64,000 bases of DNA, from NCBI GenBank assembly GCA_009746045.1, contig RPFO01000104.1, positions 2,486,448 to 2,550,447 of the forward strand, read 5' to 3'. The notes beneath the pieces were generated by a model. It did no database searches and was not told where the DNA came from. It was given only the letters and a program-made list of their open reading frames with translations. The position numbers and the translations under genes are program-made. Shown one piece after another: positions 1 through 10,925 of the stretch. Each line of letters begins with the position of its first letter. Positions within the stretch are counted from its first letter, which is position 1. This stretch comes from Mesostigma viride (taxonomy: Eukaryota; Streptophyta; Mesostigmatophyceae; Mesostigmatales; Mesostigmataceae).

Positions 1-1039
1 CGTACCTCTCATGCCGTTTGAGAAAGGTTTTTGCCCTGTACCTCGAGGACGAGCATGCGTTTGCTCATATTAGCGTAGCTTGAGGCCAACACTGGAGTCC
101 CGGGTATTTTTCCCGCAGCCAGCGCTTGTAGGTCACCCTGGGGTTGTGCAAGCCGAAGGCGTTCCTCCCAGGAGGGATCGGAGTTTGCCATCCGGTGTGG
201 TAGGCGGTAATCTGCAGGTATGACAACGAGGACAACAGGAGCAATAAAGAGTTAGATAGCAAAAAAGGTGTACCATTCCAGGGGTTATGCTTGGGGGGAA
301 GCCTGCACTGCACCATCCGTGACTGCAATGTCAGGTTGGGTCTGTAGCGGGTGTCATGGTGACTTCCGGTCACCGAGTTATGCGAGAGCCTGTTCCTCCG
401 CAGGATCGCATGGTTAAAGGTGTAAAGGGTGAGTAGAAACAGCACTACCAGGAAGCGTCCAGCTTCCTGAGCTGTTCTACTGCTATTCCAGGTCCATTTG
501 TATAGTGAGCCGTCACGCTATACTGTATGCCTCTAGGCATCAGACGTACTTCCTGTACGCCTTGCCAGCCGACATCACAGATAGCGTGGCGGCTCAAGGA
601 CCATATAAAAGTTGCTTATATGGGTATCGTTAGACGCACCTTTTCACGGCGAATCTGGAGGTATCTTGCGTGTCACGAATGGCCCAAGCTATCGCCTGCT
701 ATCCTTTACGCCGCCATAGCCTCATCGCAGCACTTGTAAGAGCACTTGCGTTATGTACTTATGTACCTAGTCGACCTTGCTGTCTCCTACCGGCCAAACA
801 TTTTGCAAGGCTTGCGCTTTTTGAAAATTGAAAAGAACTGTACGCATCTACTTCTAGTAGTAAAAATCTCAAATGTGCAGTGAACGCGCCGCGCCCAGAT
901 TACCTGGGCACCGCGCCATGCAGTGCCCGCTGCCCGCTGGTACCCCCAAAAAATTCTAAGTCCAAACCGCGTATTCTGAAGTAAAGTACACGTATATAAT
1001 ACGCAGAGGCCTTCAGTGTACGTTTTCCCGTATTTTTTC
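1..1039. other. No recognised gene; a few unassigned short ORFs
   Basis: I recognise no gene here. Short open frames exist on the minus strand (about 9-191 and 65-445) and on the plus strand (527-739). The minus-strand frame at 9-191 has a soluble-protein-like composition (motif DPSWEERLRLAQPQGDLQ) and could be a decayed exon or element fragment, but it has no family motif that I know. No promoter, RNA gene or repeat array stands out. Confidence 0.4.
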
Positions 1040-1199
1040 GGATCCGTACGGCGTACTGACCAACCCGGGCTCGGCCGCTTTCGATCCGGTCGCCACATCC
1101 TCCGGGCTGCTGTGGATGCCGGCACAGGTCGGACAAATATAAATGATATTTGGCCGTATTTGCGCTTTTGATTTATAAATGTTGCATATTTAGTCCACT

Positions 1200-1385
1200 A
1201 AATGTATCCAACGGCGAAAAAGTTTTCACCAAAATATTTAGATGTATCCAACGGCGAAAAAGTTTTCACCAAAATATTTAGATGTATCCAACGACGAAAA
1301 AGTTTTCACCAAAATATTTAGATGTATCCAACGACGAAAAAGTTTTCACCAAAACATTTAGATGTATCCAACGGCGAAACCGGCT
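1200..1385. repeat. 40-bp tandem repeat array, left block
   Basis: About four and a half head-to-tail copies of a 40-bp unit containing TGTATCCAACGGCGAAAAAG and TTTTCACCAAAATATTTAG. Copies differ by single bases (ggcg versus gacg). The array follows directly after the left terminus of the TIR element. Confidence 0.85.
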
Positions 1386-1630
1386 TTGAATATTTAAATG
1401 AATCTAAATGAATATTTAAATACTCGTGCCGCCAGGGCCTTTAACTTTAACATCTGAAGTTTCAGTTTCAGTCTGAACTGGCCGCGTCTGCGTCCTGCCT
1501 CGCGCGCCATTAGGAAACTGAGCGGGAAATGCATGTGCCTTAAACTCAAACTTCACAGGTCGGACAAATATAAATGATATTTGGCCGTATTTGCGCATTT
1601 GATTTATAAATGTTGCATATTTAGTCCACT

Positions 1631-1850
1631 AAATGTATCCAACGGCGAAAAAGTTTTCACCAAAATATTTAGATGTATCCAACGGCGAAAAAGTTTTCAC
1701 CAAAATATTTAGATGTATCCAACGACGAAAAATTTTTCACCAAAATATTTAGATGTATCCAACGGCGAAAAAGTTTTCACCAAAATATTTAGATGTATCC
1801 AACGGCGAAAAAGTTTTCACCAAAACATCTAAATTCATCCAACGGCGACC
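1631..1850. repeat. 40-bp tandem repeat array, right block
   Basis: Five to six copies of the same 40-bp unit as at 1200-1385, again following a copy of the element terminus (1556). The last unit is diverged. The two blocks are direct duplicates separated by a unique spacer (1396-1555). Confidence 0.85.
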
Positions 1851-2374
1851 GGTAAGCAGCCAAAAGTATTTGAATCATATTTTATTTATATTTGTCCGAC
1901 CTGTGGATGCCGGCGCTAGGCTGCCGCTGTGGCTGAGCGCGACAAGTTTGCCTCCTACGGCAATGTGGTGGGGCCCCACCGGGTCATCCCCTTTGTCCTT
2001 GAGGAGTTCGGGGCCATGGGCCCCAAGACAGCGGAGTTTTTCCACGAGTGCTGCCAGCGCCGTGAAGACCGCCTCGACCTCCAGGGTCAGACCGCCCCGA
2101 CGGTGGTCTGCCCGCACGTGGTCCTCGTATTGGCGGCAGCGCCTGCATGTCACTCGCCCTCACTCGCATCACTAGGAACTCAGATTGTGAGATTTTTCTC
2201 AAAACCCCTCAATTTTATCACCCTCATGTGAGATTTTTGGTGAGAAAAGTGAGAAAAATCTCAATCTTTTCCCGCAAACACTAGCAAGAAAATCTCACGC
2301 GGGTGAGATTTTGGTGAGAAAAAGGGGCTTTTGGTGAGATTGGGGTGAGAAAAAACCCTGAATTGAGAAAAAAG

Positions 2375-2490
2375 GTGAGAATGGGTGAGAAAAAGTGAGA
2401 AAAAGTGAGAAAAAGTGAGAAAAAGTGAGAAAAAGTGAGAAAAAGTGAGAAAAAGTGAGAAAAAGTGAGAAAAAGTGAGAAAAAGTGAGA
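2375..2490. repeat. 10-bp array GTGAGAAAAA
   Basis: About ten perfect copies of GTGAGAAAAA, preceded from about 2185 by looser GTGAGAtttt/GTGAGAaaaa variants. The array leads into an 18-bp palindrome-like stretch (GTGAGAAATTTCTCAC) and a 35-bp segment (2485-2519) that occurs again at 4383-4417. Confidence 0.9.
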
Positions 2491-2516
2491 AATTTCTCAC
2501 CAAGAGTATAACACGA

Positions 2517-2938
2517 GAATCGGGGTTCTTTGAACGGAGTTTCTTCTATACGTGAATGCGGGAACAAGAGGCCGCTGGATGAGCGGCTTATAGGTCGTAG
2601 TGTTTACTCGTAGCTGTTTGGCTAGAGCTTTTGTGATTAGTAGATGCAATATAGTGCATGGTTGAAAAATGAATTAAATAAAATGTGCGTTCCGCGCTTG
2701 GGTTGATTATACCCGGGCGGAACGGGGCGTGAGGTGCAGTGCCCCTGAAAAGAACAACCTACGCATTATTTAATACTAGCCGTGCAGATTCGGGATATTC
2801 TACCCCCGGTCTGTACGGTTAGCGTCTTACTAGCATCCACTAAACATAAGGGTTTAATGACGTCAGTTAGCTAGGGATAAGGGAGGTTTTGCGACTAAAA
2901 GCCGCTCTGGCTGGTTTTGTCGGCCTCTTTCTTTGCTC
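2517..2938. repeat. 422-bp direct repeat, left copy
   Basis: The unit begins GAATCGGGGTTCTTTG and ends TTTCTTTGCTC. It holds two small inverted repeats: GTTCCGC...GCGGAAC around 2689-2720, and a second around 2779-2820. No ORF is evident. Confidence 0.85.
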
Positions 2939-3898
2939 GTTGTCGTTGCGGCGGCAGCCGCAGCTATGGGTGCTGCGGAGCAAAATCCCAAAAGCACTGG
3001 TTGCACTGGCCACTTGGCCAGTGGTGAGACTTCCAGTTGTTAACCGGCCAGGCGTAGTTCCTCGCCTGGTTAACTAAAAGAAAAGAAAATGATTACCTCC
3101 GGTCCGCACCTTTTCCCCAGCTTGGGGTCTTTGGTGGGCCGGATGCCGTGACAGGTGCTCAACTGTCGCTTGGTCGGCCCAGTGCGCGAGCTGGTGCTCC
3201 GTACCTGGGGATGCTTGCACCCCGGGTTGGAGCCGGATGGCTGGCACTGGCGACCCGTGTCTCGGTCCGCGGCCTGCGGCTTTTTCTTCGGAAATTGCTG
3301 CTGGCCAGCAAACTTTGCAATTGCCTTCCGCCGAGGGGGGGTGGTTGGGGCTGGGGACGGCGATGGGAAAAGCGCCTAAGCTAGAAATTTTTTCCCCACG
3401 CATAGAAACCTCGGGGGGAATGTGGTCTTGGCTGAACGGACTCTCGTTCAGCCAGGTGCCTGGGGCTGGGGCCTCGGGCATCCGGGCTGGCGGGGCCTGG
3501 GCTAGGTCCACGTTTTTTCTCGAAGCACCCCGGGTCTATGGGGAGACGGCCATAGCGGTACTGACTCGGGGCCCCGAGAGGGGTCATGATAGGCTGGCCG
3601 TGCGCAATCGCAGTGCAAATGCGCTGGGCCTTTTTGGGCCTGGCCATGCATCCACAGCCGCCGGGCACACGCCTCCCGATGTGGGGGGGCTCCCGTTTTG
3701 CGGCAGGGCGGTCACTTGTGACAACGAGCAAGGTGGAGTGCGGCTTCAAGGGGAAGCCAGGGCGGGGGTGATTGGGCAACGTACTTCATGAAGGGCCTTG
3801 AACGGCGTGCCTCCGGGCATGTCAATTAGTGTCACATGTATGCTTCCACTTATTGTTTTAATGAAGATGCTGGTTTTTGTGGGAGCTACGTGGGACAT
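2939..3898. other. GC-rich core between the 422-bp repeats
   Basis: About 960 bp, clearly more GC-rich than the flanks, with overlapping long frames on both strands (plus 3237-3791; minus 3074-3511 and 3381-3779). Overlap of this kind is expected in GC-rich DNA. No domain is recognisable, so I do not call a gene. Confidence 0.45.
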
Positions 3899-4320
3899 GA
3901 ATCGGGGTTCTTTGAACGGAGTTTCTTCTATACGTGAATGCGGGAACAAGAGGCCGCTGGATGAGCGGCTTATAGGTCGTAGTGTTTACTCGTAGCTGTT
4001 TGGCTAGAGCTTTTGTGATTAGTAGATGCAATATAGTGCATGGTTGAAAAATGAATTAAATAAAATGTGCGTTCCGCGCTTGGGTTGATTATACCCGGGC
4101 GGAACGGGGCGTGAGGTGCAGTGCCCCTGAAAAGAACAACCTACGCATTATTTAATACTAGCCGTGCAGATTCGGGATATTCTACCCCCGGTCTGTACGG
4201 TTAGCGTCTTACTAGCATCCACTAAACATAAGGGTTTAATGACGTCAGTTAGCTAGGGATAAGGGAGGTTTTGCGACTAAAAGCCGCTCTGGCTGGTTTT
4301 GTCGGCCTCTTTCTTTGCTC
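3899..4320. repeat. 422-bp direct repeat, right copy
   Basis: Same sequence as 2517-2938. It is followed by a short CCCA run (4321-4335) and then by a second copy of the 18 bp that precede it, which could be a target duplication belonging to this copy alone. Confidence 0.85.
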
Positions 4321-4417
4321 CCCACCCACCCACCCGTGTCTTGTGGAGCTACGTGGGACATGAAAAATCATGAGTCAAATTGGTGAGAAATTTCTCACCA
4401 AGAGTATAACACGAGAA

Positions 4418-5060
4418 AAATCATGAGCTTTATTTCATTAAGTCATAAATCTGAAAATAAACTCAGCACCACTAATTAATTAATTACATGATTAATTAAA
4501 CTCGTGCTCCCGTTGGGGAGTCACGGAGCACCAAAGTGCTTTTAATCCCTGTGTGTGCACAACAGGAAGGGCACAGACCCCCTTTCTCCTTCATGCCAAA
4601 GGCATGTCGCAGCTGCTATTGGACCCGATAAACGATCCGGCAATCTGTGGGTGCAATATAATTCCCATGTGAGCATATCATAACAGGTGCGTCACTGGGC
4701 AAGTATTAATCTGAGCATAATAGCCATGACGTAGCATGGTTGTACAAGGACTAAGCTAAGGCTATGGAGCCTGGTTGTGTACCGTGTGTTAGCGGTGCAC
4801 GTGACTAGGTATAATGGCTCAGCTAGGCAAACATTCTAGGCATGGCCGGCCATGGCGGCAGAGACTACCAATGATTACAAGCTAGGGCTATTCTAGCCGG
4901 CCGCAGGGGGCGTCCACATCTTGTGGTTGATCATCAGGTCCCCGCCCCTCCAGTACACCTTGGGACGTCAGGATTGTTGATGCCCAGCACGTTGAACGCG
5001 TTGTGTCAGCACAGCGATCCCCCCTGCATCCAAACAAAGGCACACTGATAACCAAGAGAA
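4418..5060. other. No feature seen
   Basis: AT-rich at the left (runs of TTAAT around 4475-4500), then mixed sequence. I see no ORF, repeat or RNA gene that I can support. Confidence 0.4.
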
Positions 5061-5065
5061 GAGTA

Positions 5066-5391
5066 TGCAAATGTGTAGCCTTGTTCATTGAAATTATGGC
5101 TGGCTTACGCAAAGAGCGACTGTAAGATGACCTATACAGTGGGGCCGGAAACAGCTTGCTTGATCAGGGCGTGTTTTTCGAGCTTCACTGGCGGGGAGTG
5201 TCTAGTGGTGAGAACCATTGCTGCGATCGCTTTCCCACCATTTACGAGGAAATATCCGCAAATGAAAAACCACTGAAACGGAGTAGCTAGTCAGTCATTA
5301 CATTAGCCACATGCCATCATGTATGTTTCCAAACGTCCAAGAACTGCACACGGTGCAAATGCAAAAATCCGGAGGACACGACCTCATTGCT
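5066..5391. repeat. Dispersed repeat R1, partial copy
   Basis: This matches, with scattered differences, the inner part of the units at 32107-32637 and 34117-34650. Shared blocks include TGAAATTATGGCTGGCTTAC, GGGGCCGGAAACAGCTTGCT and CCACCATTTACGAGGAAATA. It lacks about 120 bp of the left part and the right end of the longer copies. Class unknown; no terminal repeat or target duplication was found. Confidence 0.75.
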
Positions 5392-5429
5392 TCATATTTG
5401 TATTCAGAAGAATAAAAAAGTAACATGCA

Positions 5430-5768
5430 TTAAGGGCCCGCCTGCATAAAGGGCCTGAATTCTGATGCGGGCGCAACGACAGCACCGCCATAGCAGATAA
5501 GGGCCCGCAGTCTGATGCGGGCCCCATGCACGGCACCACCGCCATAGCAGAGCTCGAAGGTCGTGGTGCGCGTGAAACGTACGTATGCCCTTTGTCGGTA
5601 GGTGCCGTTGGGGTCAAATTGGGTGCCGCCAAAATCGGGCCGACGCGTCAATAGACTGAGGCCGTCAATGAGTGCCATCATGCGGCTTGGGTCACTTCTG
5701 TTGTAGAACTTCAGGTAAGTTAACTTAATATGCAAACCACTGGTCGCCCGCGTCGGGAACCGGCCCAA
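5430..5768 (-). pseudogene. Coding-like minus-strand ORF, possible orphan exon or gene fragment
   Basis: The minus strand has 112 codons of balanced composition, including LTYLKFYNRSDPSRMMALID and TQFDPNGTYRQRAYVRFTR, which look like real protein. Near its end (5431-5550) the DNA contains a tandem duplication of about 63 bp, so CYGG repeats in the translation. I do not recognise the family. It could be one exon of a host gene or a fragment captured by a repeat. No partner exon was found nearby. Confidence 0.3.
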
Positions 5769-5789
5769 CGGCTCTCCCGCAACAGAAAA

Positions 5790-7953
5790 TTACGCGGCAT
5801 ACATACTGCATAAGTCGTCGGATCGTTACATTTCGACGGTCAAGATTTCATGATGAGGTTTGCGTTCAATTTGCCGCAGTTTGCCGCCCAGAGAAAGTAG
5901 TCGTTGGACTCGTTGCCCACGATGAAACACAATTGACAAGCAAGCTGTCACAACGGTCCGAGCCCCGCCAAAAACGACCATCTTATTCCGTCACCGAATT
6001 GGCGCGAAATCCCGAAAATCTGGTGTGCGGGATGGTGTCGACAAGGCCAAAAGTCACGCAGCACCCATGGCGGCCGTGAAAATCCTAGTGGCGGTTTTGA
6101 GAACACATTAAGGGGACTCGCACGTCCAAAAGCCTGAAAAACTGACTTTAATGGATATCAGTTCCAATGCACTCGGGAACCATCTAGTGATGATTGAGTA
6201 CCATAAATATGATGTTTGGACATTCATGCCACCACTTGTTGGGGGTACAGCTGTACTACCCCCAACCACGCACCGGTGGCGAGCTAAAAATAGAAAAATA
6301 CGCTATTTATGAGATATTTTGCCCAAGATCGACAAACCACTTATCCAAATGACCTGCCCATACATTTCTGCAAAGTTCCCCCACTTTTTTAAATGCTGGG
6401 CTATTTACATGGCCAAAATGGTCACATTTGTTTGAGTTATTAATTTTCCCGCAAAATGGGTACTTTTTTGAGCAAAAAAAAAAATCAAATCATTAACTCT
6501 TAACCCCTAGTCCGCTGACCCATTTTTGGCACTTTTATACCCCTGAAAATGAAAAAAATCATAACTTACAGGCCACAACTCCAAATACCCCCAACCAAGA
6601 TGCTAGGAGTATCTAGACTTCAAGGGCTTTCAGAATATGCAATAATACCTTGGCTTTATCAAAGCATTTGGATGATAGCTCCAGTCAAAGCTGGCCAAAA
6701 GACGATCTTTTTTCCCCAAGGAAAAGTCTACCCCCCCCTAACTTCCCAGGGAGGGCAGGGAATCTCAATACCAACATTGGACAACTTAGTTGGATAGTCC
6801 AATGGGGGTTTCCTTGGGTCAGACCACCCGGATAACCCATTACCCCTATATAACGTGCTCATACATGTGTGTGGGTTACGCGCGTGAAAACAGCTATCTA
6901 TGACATGCAGCACAATAATGCATTATAACAAGCTATCAAAGGCTTCCAAAAGTGCTGGAATACAAACACGTTGCCTACCTGCACTGACGGAGTGGTATAC
7001 TCCAGAGATATGCCATAAACTGGGCACTTTCAGGGCCAATACCACTCTTTACAACAGGCATGGAACTTGCTGAAATATGCATGGATAAAATCGTCATTCA
7101 TAATGCATGGGATACGTATTCCGCTGCAAACAACACGCAAATACGTTGTCCTACCTGGCTCGTTCATGCCCTATACCCGGATTCCGCTGGCCGGGACCCT
7201 CATATCTCACACATACTGATGCTCCACAGGCAAAGGCCGCCATAGCCGCATACTTCATGATCCACCATGGCTACCAGGTCGATGTTCCGTGCAAAGATGG
7301 CCACTAAACTAGTCCGCATTCTCAGCAAACGCTGCAGCTGACGTCCCTTACCCAAACTGGATGCCCGGGCTGGCGCAGATTGCCCGGCCATAGGGAGAAA
7401 ATCGACCTATGACAAGCTATGACTCATCTGGAACTGACGACCAGGAAAGTCATATTTTCCTACCTGTATTTTCCTAACCCTATAAATCTGGCGGTGCCTG
7501 ACCTACGAAAATCATGCATCGTCATTCTGAGCAACATTCTGAACCGTTTCAAGCCGTGAGACGCAAAAATTTCGTGACAGCGGCACGTTGTCAGCCATAT
7601 CTCATTACGCGCGCGCGCGATCGAAATTTTCCCGCCAAAGTCACGTGATACATTCTCAATGCACGTTGTAATTACCAGGCTATGGCGAATATTACCCCCA
7701 AACCTATGCATCACCTTCGTCCCTAAGTGTTCCCGGACCCACCGGACCACTGACATCCGTCACAGGTGGCGCGGCGCTCACGGCGCGGCGCGAAATTCGA
7801 CCGTTAGTCAAACTACCCGACAGGTCGGGTAGTTTACGGACTATGGGTTAAACCGTTCTCGCGCCGTTTTCGTGGTACCAGTTGAAGTCCTACCACTCTA
7901 ACGGACTGAGTTTGTGCGCCTACCAGGCGCCGCGCCAATAATAATTTAATACA
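5790..7953. other. No supported gene; unannotated sequence
   Basis: This stretch contains several short frames on both strands, none with a recognisable motif. A small inverted repeat (CTACCCGACAGGTCGGGTAG) lies at about 7815-7834. The stretch ends where the reverse-transcriptase fragment of the old copia element begins, so its right edge is the truncation point of that element. Confidence 0.35.
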
Positions 7954-8183
7954 GGGAAGGATTACGTGTGTAAAGCCACAGATATCAAAAGAGCCTTTCT
8001 AAAGGGGGACCCTGCCATAGCACAGCAGGTCTGGAGAGGTCAGGTATACGTGGTGAATACTCCTAAGGTGTGGCACAGGGATATTGTTCAACCCTTGTTG
8101 AGGCCAAACCTGGGGGTTGAAGGGTTGCAGTCAGCTCCAAAAATTTTTAGGCTGTCTGCACAGGAGGTATTCATGAAGCTAGG
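7954..8183 (+). pseudogene. E0: older copia-type element, reverse-transcriptase fragment (left piece)
   Basis: The plus strand encodes a Ty1/copia reverse-transcriptase segment (VCKATDIKRAFLKGDP, then a GVEGLQSAPKIFR block). It is closely related to, but clearly diverged from, the same region of E1 and E2. Everything 5' of this point is missing, so the element is broken. E1 is inserted at its right edge; the rest of E0 lies at 16337-18108. Confidence 0.85.
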
Positions 8184-8657
8184 AGTTAGTCTCCATGCTT
8201 TGCTGTAGACTAAGTCTCAAAGGCATTGTGAATACAACGTATGAATAAGCCTTGTAAACCTACGTTGGTATGTGAATATAAATACCACGTGGGCTATGCA
8301 GATAGGAATGCTAGTCGAGTCGCATACGTTTCCCTAGATAGGTACTTTGGGTACTGGGGTACGTGACAGATGTCAGTACCCAGTATACGTAGTGTCCTGT
8401 CATTGGACGGTACTAGAGTATCCTAGATAGGGACCGTACTGCAGCGTGCATTGATCTGTGATCACACGATGCAGTGACTAGACTGCTACCTGTCATCGTG
8501 CGGCCTCGGGCCAACGGTCTGCACCCAACGGTCACTGGCGGCGCAGCCAGTGAGAGGAACGTTGATAAAGGGTAAACCTATTTTCTAATGAACCAAGCAT
8601 TCACTGCTCATTGCATTCACTGTGTTCTCAAGCAATCTATCCCGTCGCAATCTAACT
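8184..8657 (+). repeat. E1 5' LTR
   Basis: 474 bp. The ends are a 6-bp inverted repeat, AGTTAG...CTAACT, rather than TG...CA. The choice of ends is fixed by the 5-bp target duplication outside the paired LTRs. A TATAAATA at 8277-8284 is a likely U3 promoter element. Confidence 0.92.
8277..8284 (+). promoter_or_regulatory. TATA-box candidate in the E1 5' LTR
   Basis: TATAAATA within the left part of the LTR, about 95 bp from its start. The same octamer is present at the equivalent place in the other three long LTRs, as expected for the U3 promoter of an LTR element. Confidence 0.5.
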
Positions 8658-10925
8658 TGAATTTTATTTGCTACCATGGCTATCACAAACAAGAATGTCG
8701 CTAAGAAACTTGACTTCAACGAGGATGATGATGGGCAGGATCGGCGGATGCCCAAAGACAACAACCAGAAGCCGGCTGGCGATGCGGCCATTTCCAAGAA
8801 AAAGAAAATTAAAAGAACAAAAAGAACCACAATGTTTGCCAGGACGAGGGGACGGCGGCTGCAAAGCCGACCGACCTACCCCCCTCCCCTGAGAAGCCGG
8901 AGGCCGAGACGGCTCCCCCCCGGGGGACCGGCTTACCCTCGACTCCGGCGACTGCCCCAGCCGCAACCACGGCTGGAGCGGCCATGGCTGCGGAGCCCTC
9001 GGTGGTAAACCCCACTGAGGCTCCCCAGTTCGGCCCTCCGTTGCCAACTATTCGGGAGCTTCTGCCCCGTCAGACGGCTTCGGTGGCGCCGGACGGGGCG
9101 ATCACGTTTCGCCCCGCCACATCTGATATTCGTGTTCCCTTCGCTCAGGGACACAACCACATCGAGCTTCAGTTTGGGCGACCATCGTCCCTTCTTCGCA
9201 AGAAGAAGGACATGGAAAGCATTAAGCTCGCACGGGTGGTGCGTAGACCCGTGGAGCCCATCGGAGGACAACCAATGTCCGACGATGAGGTCTCCGACAC
9301 TGCCAGTCTTCCCGATGGGGAGACTGAGATCACTCTTACCCCAGCGCTCCTGGCGGTCGAGCAGGCCGCGCTGGTGGCTAATGAAGAACGCCGAGCGAGG
9401 CAGCGAGACCGGGAGGTCCGTCGAGAGGCGGCTTTTCGGCTCGCCGCTAAGCGGCAAGAATGTGAGGAGGAGGCCGCCCGTCGTCTGGCCACCCACCAGG
9501 CGATGGCGGAGGCGTACCGCGAGGCCACTCAGCGGCTACGCGACCTCCTCAAAAATGCTGACTATCCGATGGAATACTCGGATGGTCAAGACCTGGCCGA
9601 GCTTGCTCGGTCAGCACATTTTAAAGCAATGTCCTCCATAACCCAAGCCAGGGTCACGGAGGCCATCTTGGCCAAGCATGGGGTGGTAGCTGAAGAAGCC
9701 CCCCCGCTGGAAACCACCAGCAAGAAACCCTCTCCTCCCCAACCCTTGCAGTACAAGGAGGGACTGCTGGCCCTGGGCCCGAGGAAGGGCAAAGAGGCGG
9801 ACTGTCCTGTCCGGCCTGCTATGATAATGGGAGACCCACTCCCTGACATTCCCGAGGATGAGGCTGCCTTTCAGGCGGCCCTCCGGGAGCATGAGGTACG
9901 CAAGGAGATGAAGCGTCTCATGCGGGAGGAGGCAGCGAGGAGAGCGGCGGCAGACACCCCTGCCCGCCCCTCCACCGCTGGGGCTGGACCCAGTGGGGTT
10001 CCCCGGACCCCCCCGGACTCCCCCCGGGCCACCACGGCCCCCCCTCCCCCTCCCCCACCACCCCAGGTTCGTCCTGTGGGTTGGGGCCCCCTCCCCAACC
10101 AGGGGGGGTGGCCAGGACCCCAGGAGGCCCTGGGGGGAGGTGCAGAGGTGCCCCGGGCACCCACCCAACCTGCTGAGGGCCCCCCAAGGACGGGGGATAT
10201 CCAGGAACAGCTCGCCATTCTCCAGGCTCAGCTGGCCTCGCTGCAAGACCAGCAGTTAACAGCTAACCAGCTGCAAACTGTCGAGGGCCTGCGCGCCCTG
10301 ATGTCGCGGTATGAGCGGGGGACCATCAACCTGGACCCCACCCGCCTGCAACAGGCAACCGACGTCTTCTTGAGGGCCAACCCCCCTCTCACAGGTGTGT
10401 TCAACCCTCATAAAAAGGAATCCAAAATCAATATTGCTGGCTTGCCTGAGGGTCACACTGTTGAACAAGCTAAACAATTTGTCTTTGCTCTGGAGTATGG
10501 GATGGAAGGCCTTAACCTTAGACATCAGTTTAAGGCTCTCAGGGCTTCATCCACATTCCATCAATCATCTCCTGCAATTAGAGCATTGATTCAAACCTAT
10601 CAGGAACGCACCCTGACACCTGAAGCAGCCATTGAACAGTGGCCTACCTTTATCACTGATCTGAAACAGCTAGTGCTTACCAATAACCACATGGAAGCAG
10701 TAGAACGTTTCAACTGGCTTGCTGCATATAAGGTGAACAAGAATAACCTCTCTGGGGATGCAAAAACATACAGGGTAATGATAGAAAAAGACCTTGAGCT
10801 TCTCAAGCTCCAACCAAGGTATCTCATCCACACCTGGCTAACAAAAGCTAATTTGCAACCTTCTGTCCTGGCTACCCTGCTTACAGGCCTCAAGTCCCTC
10901 TGGGACAACTTCAGAGCTGCCGGCC

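Larger units (their letters stand above)
1124..1903. mobile_element. TIR element (MULE-like MITE) with internal 40-bp arrays
   Basis: The left end reads CAGGTCGGACAAATATAAAT from 1125 and the right end is its reverse complement, ending at 1903. The flanking target is duplicated: TGGATGCCGGC at 1113-1123 and again at 1904-1914. A direct repeat of about 11 bp fits the 9-11 bp target duplications of Mutator-like elements, though family placement from that alone is tentative. No transposase ORF is present, so it is non-autonomous. A third copy of the left terminus lies inside at 1556 in the same orientation, so the interior contains a duplicated module (1125-1395 and 1556-1855). It sits inside the LINE tail. 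Confidence 0.65.
1040..2175 (+). mobile_element. LINE (non-LTR) ORF2 C-terminal tail, degenerate, split by a TIR element
   Basis: The plus strand at 1904-2175 encodes the kind of tail found at the C terminus of many non-LTR retrotransposon ORF2 proteins: a lysine-rich AERDKFASYG segment, then VIPFVLEEFGAMGPKTAEFF, then an arginine-rich end with SYWRQRL before a stop near 2175. These motifs lie in different frames, so the copy is decayed by frameshifts. Just left of the inserted element, about 1056-1123 reads GRHILRAAVDAG, which fits the residues expected immediately before the tail. The reading resumes after the insertion at 1904. Nothing of the reverse transcriptase core is visible, so the copy is 5' truncated, as is usual for LINEs. 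The family assignment is by motif memory only. Confidence 0.5.
2517..4320. mobile_element. Unit bounded by two apparently identical 422-bp direct repeats
   Basis: Positions 2517-2938 and 3899-4320 appear identical over 422 bp and enclose a 960-bp GC-rich core. This layout resembles a small non-autonomous LTR-type element, and identity between the repeats suggests a recent origin. Against this, the repeats do not start and end as TG...CA and I find no short target duplication at the outer ends. Instead, the 35 bp before the first repeat (2485-2519) recurs at 4383-4417, and an 18-bp segment before the second repeat (GAGCTACGTGGGACATGA, 3883-3900) recurs at 4346-4363. Two separate insertions or a segmental duplication are equally possible. 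Confidence 0.5.

Noticed and set aside
8658-8675. tRNA primer-binding site directly after the E1 5' LTR
   Set aside because: The bases after the LTR do not begin with TGG and I could not match them to a tRNA 3' end; another priming mode is possible but not shown.
10000-10200. Long minus-strand ORFs over the gag proline-rich region (also 20400-20740)
   Set aside because: They are shadows of GC-rich gag coding on the plus strand, in both E1 and E2.
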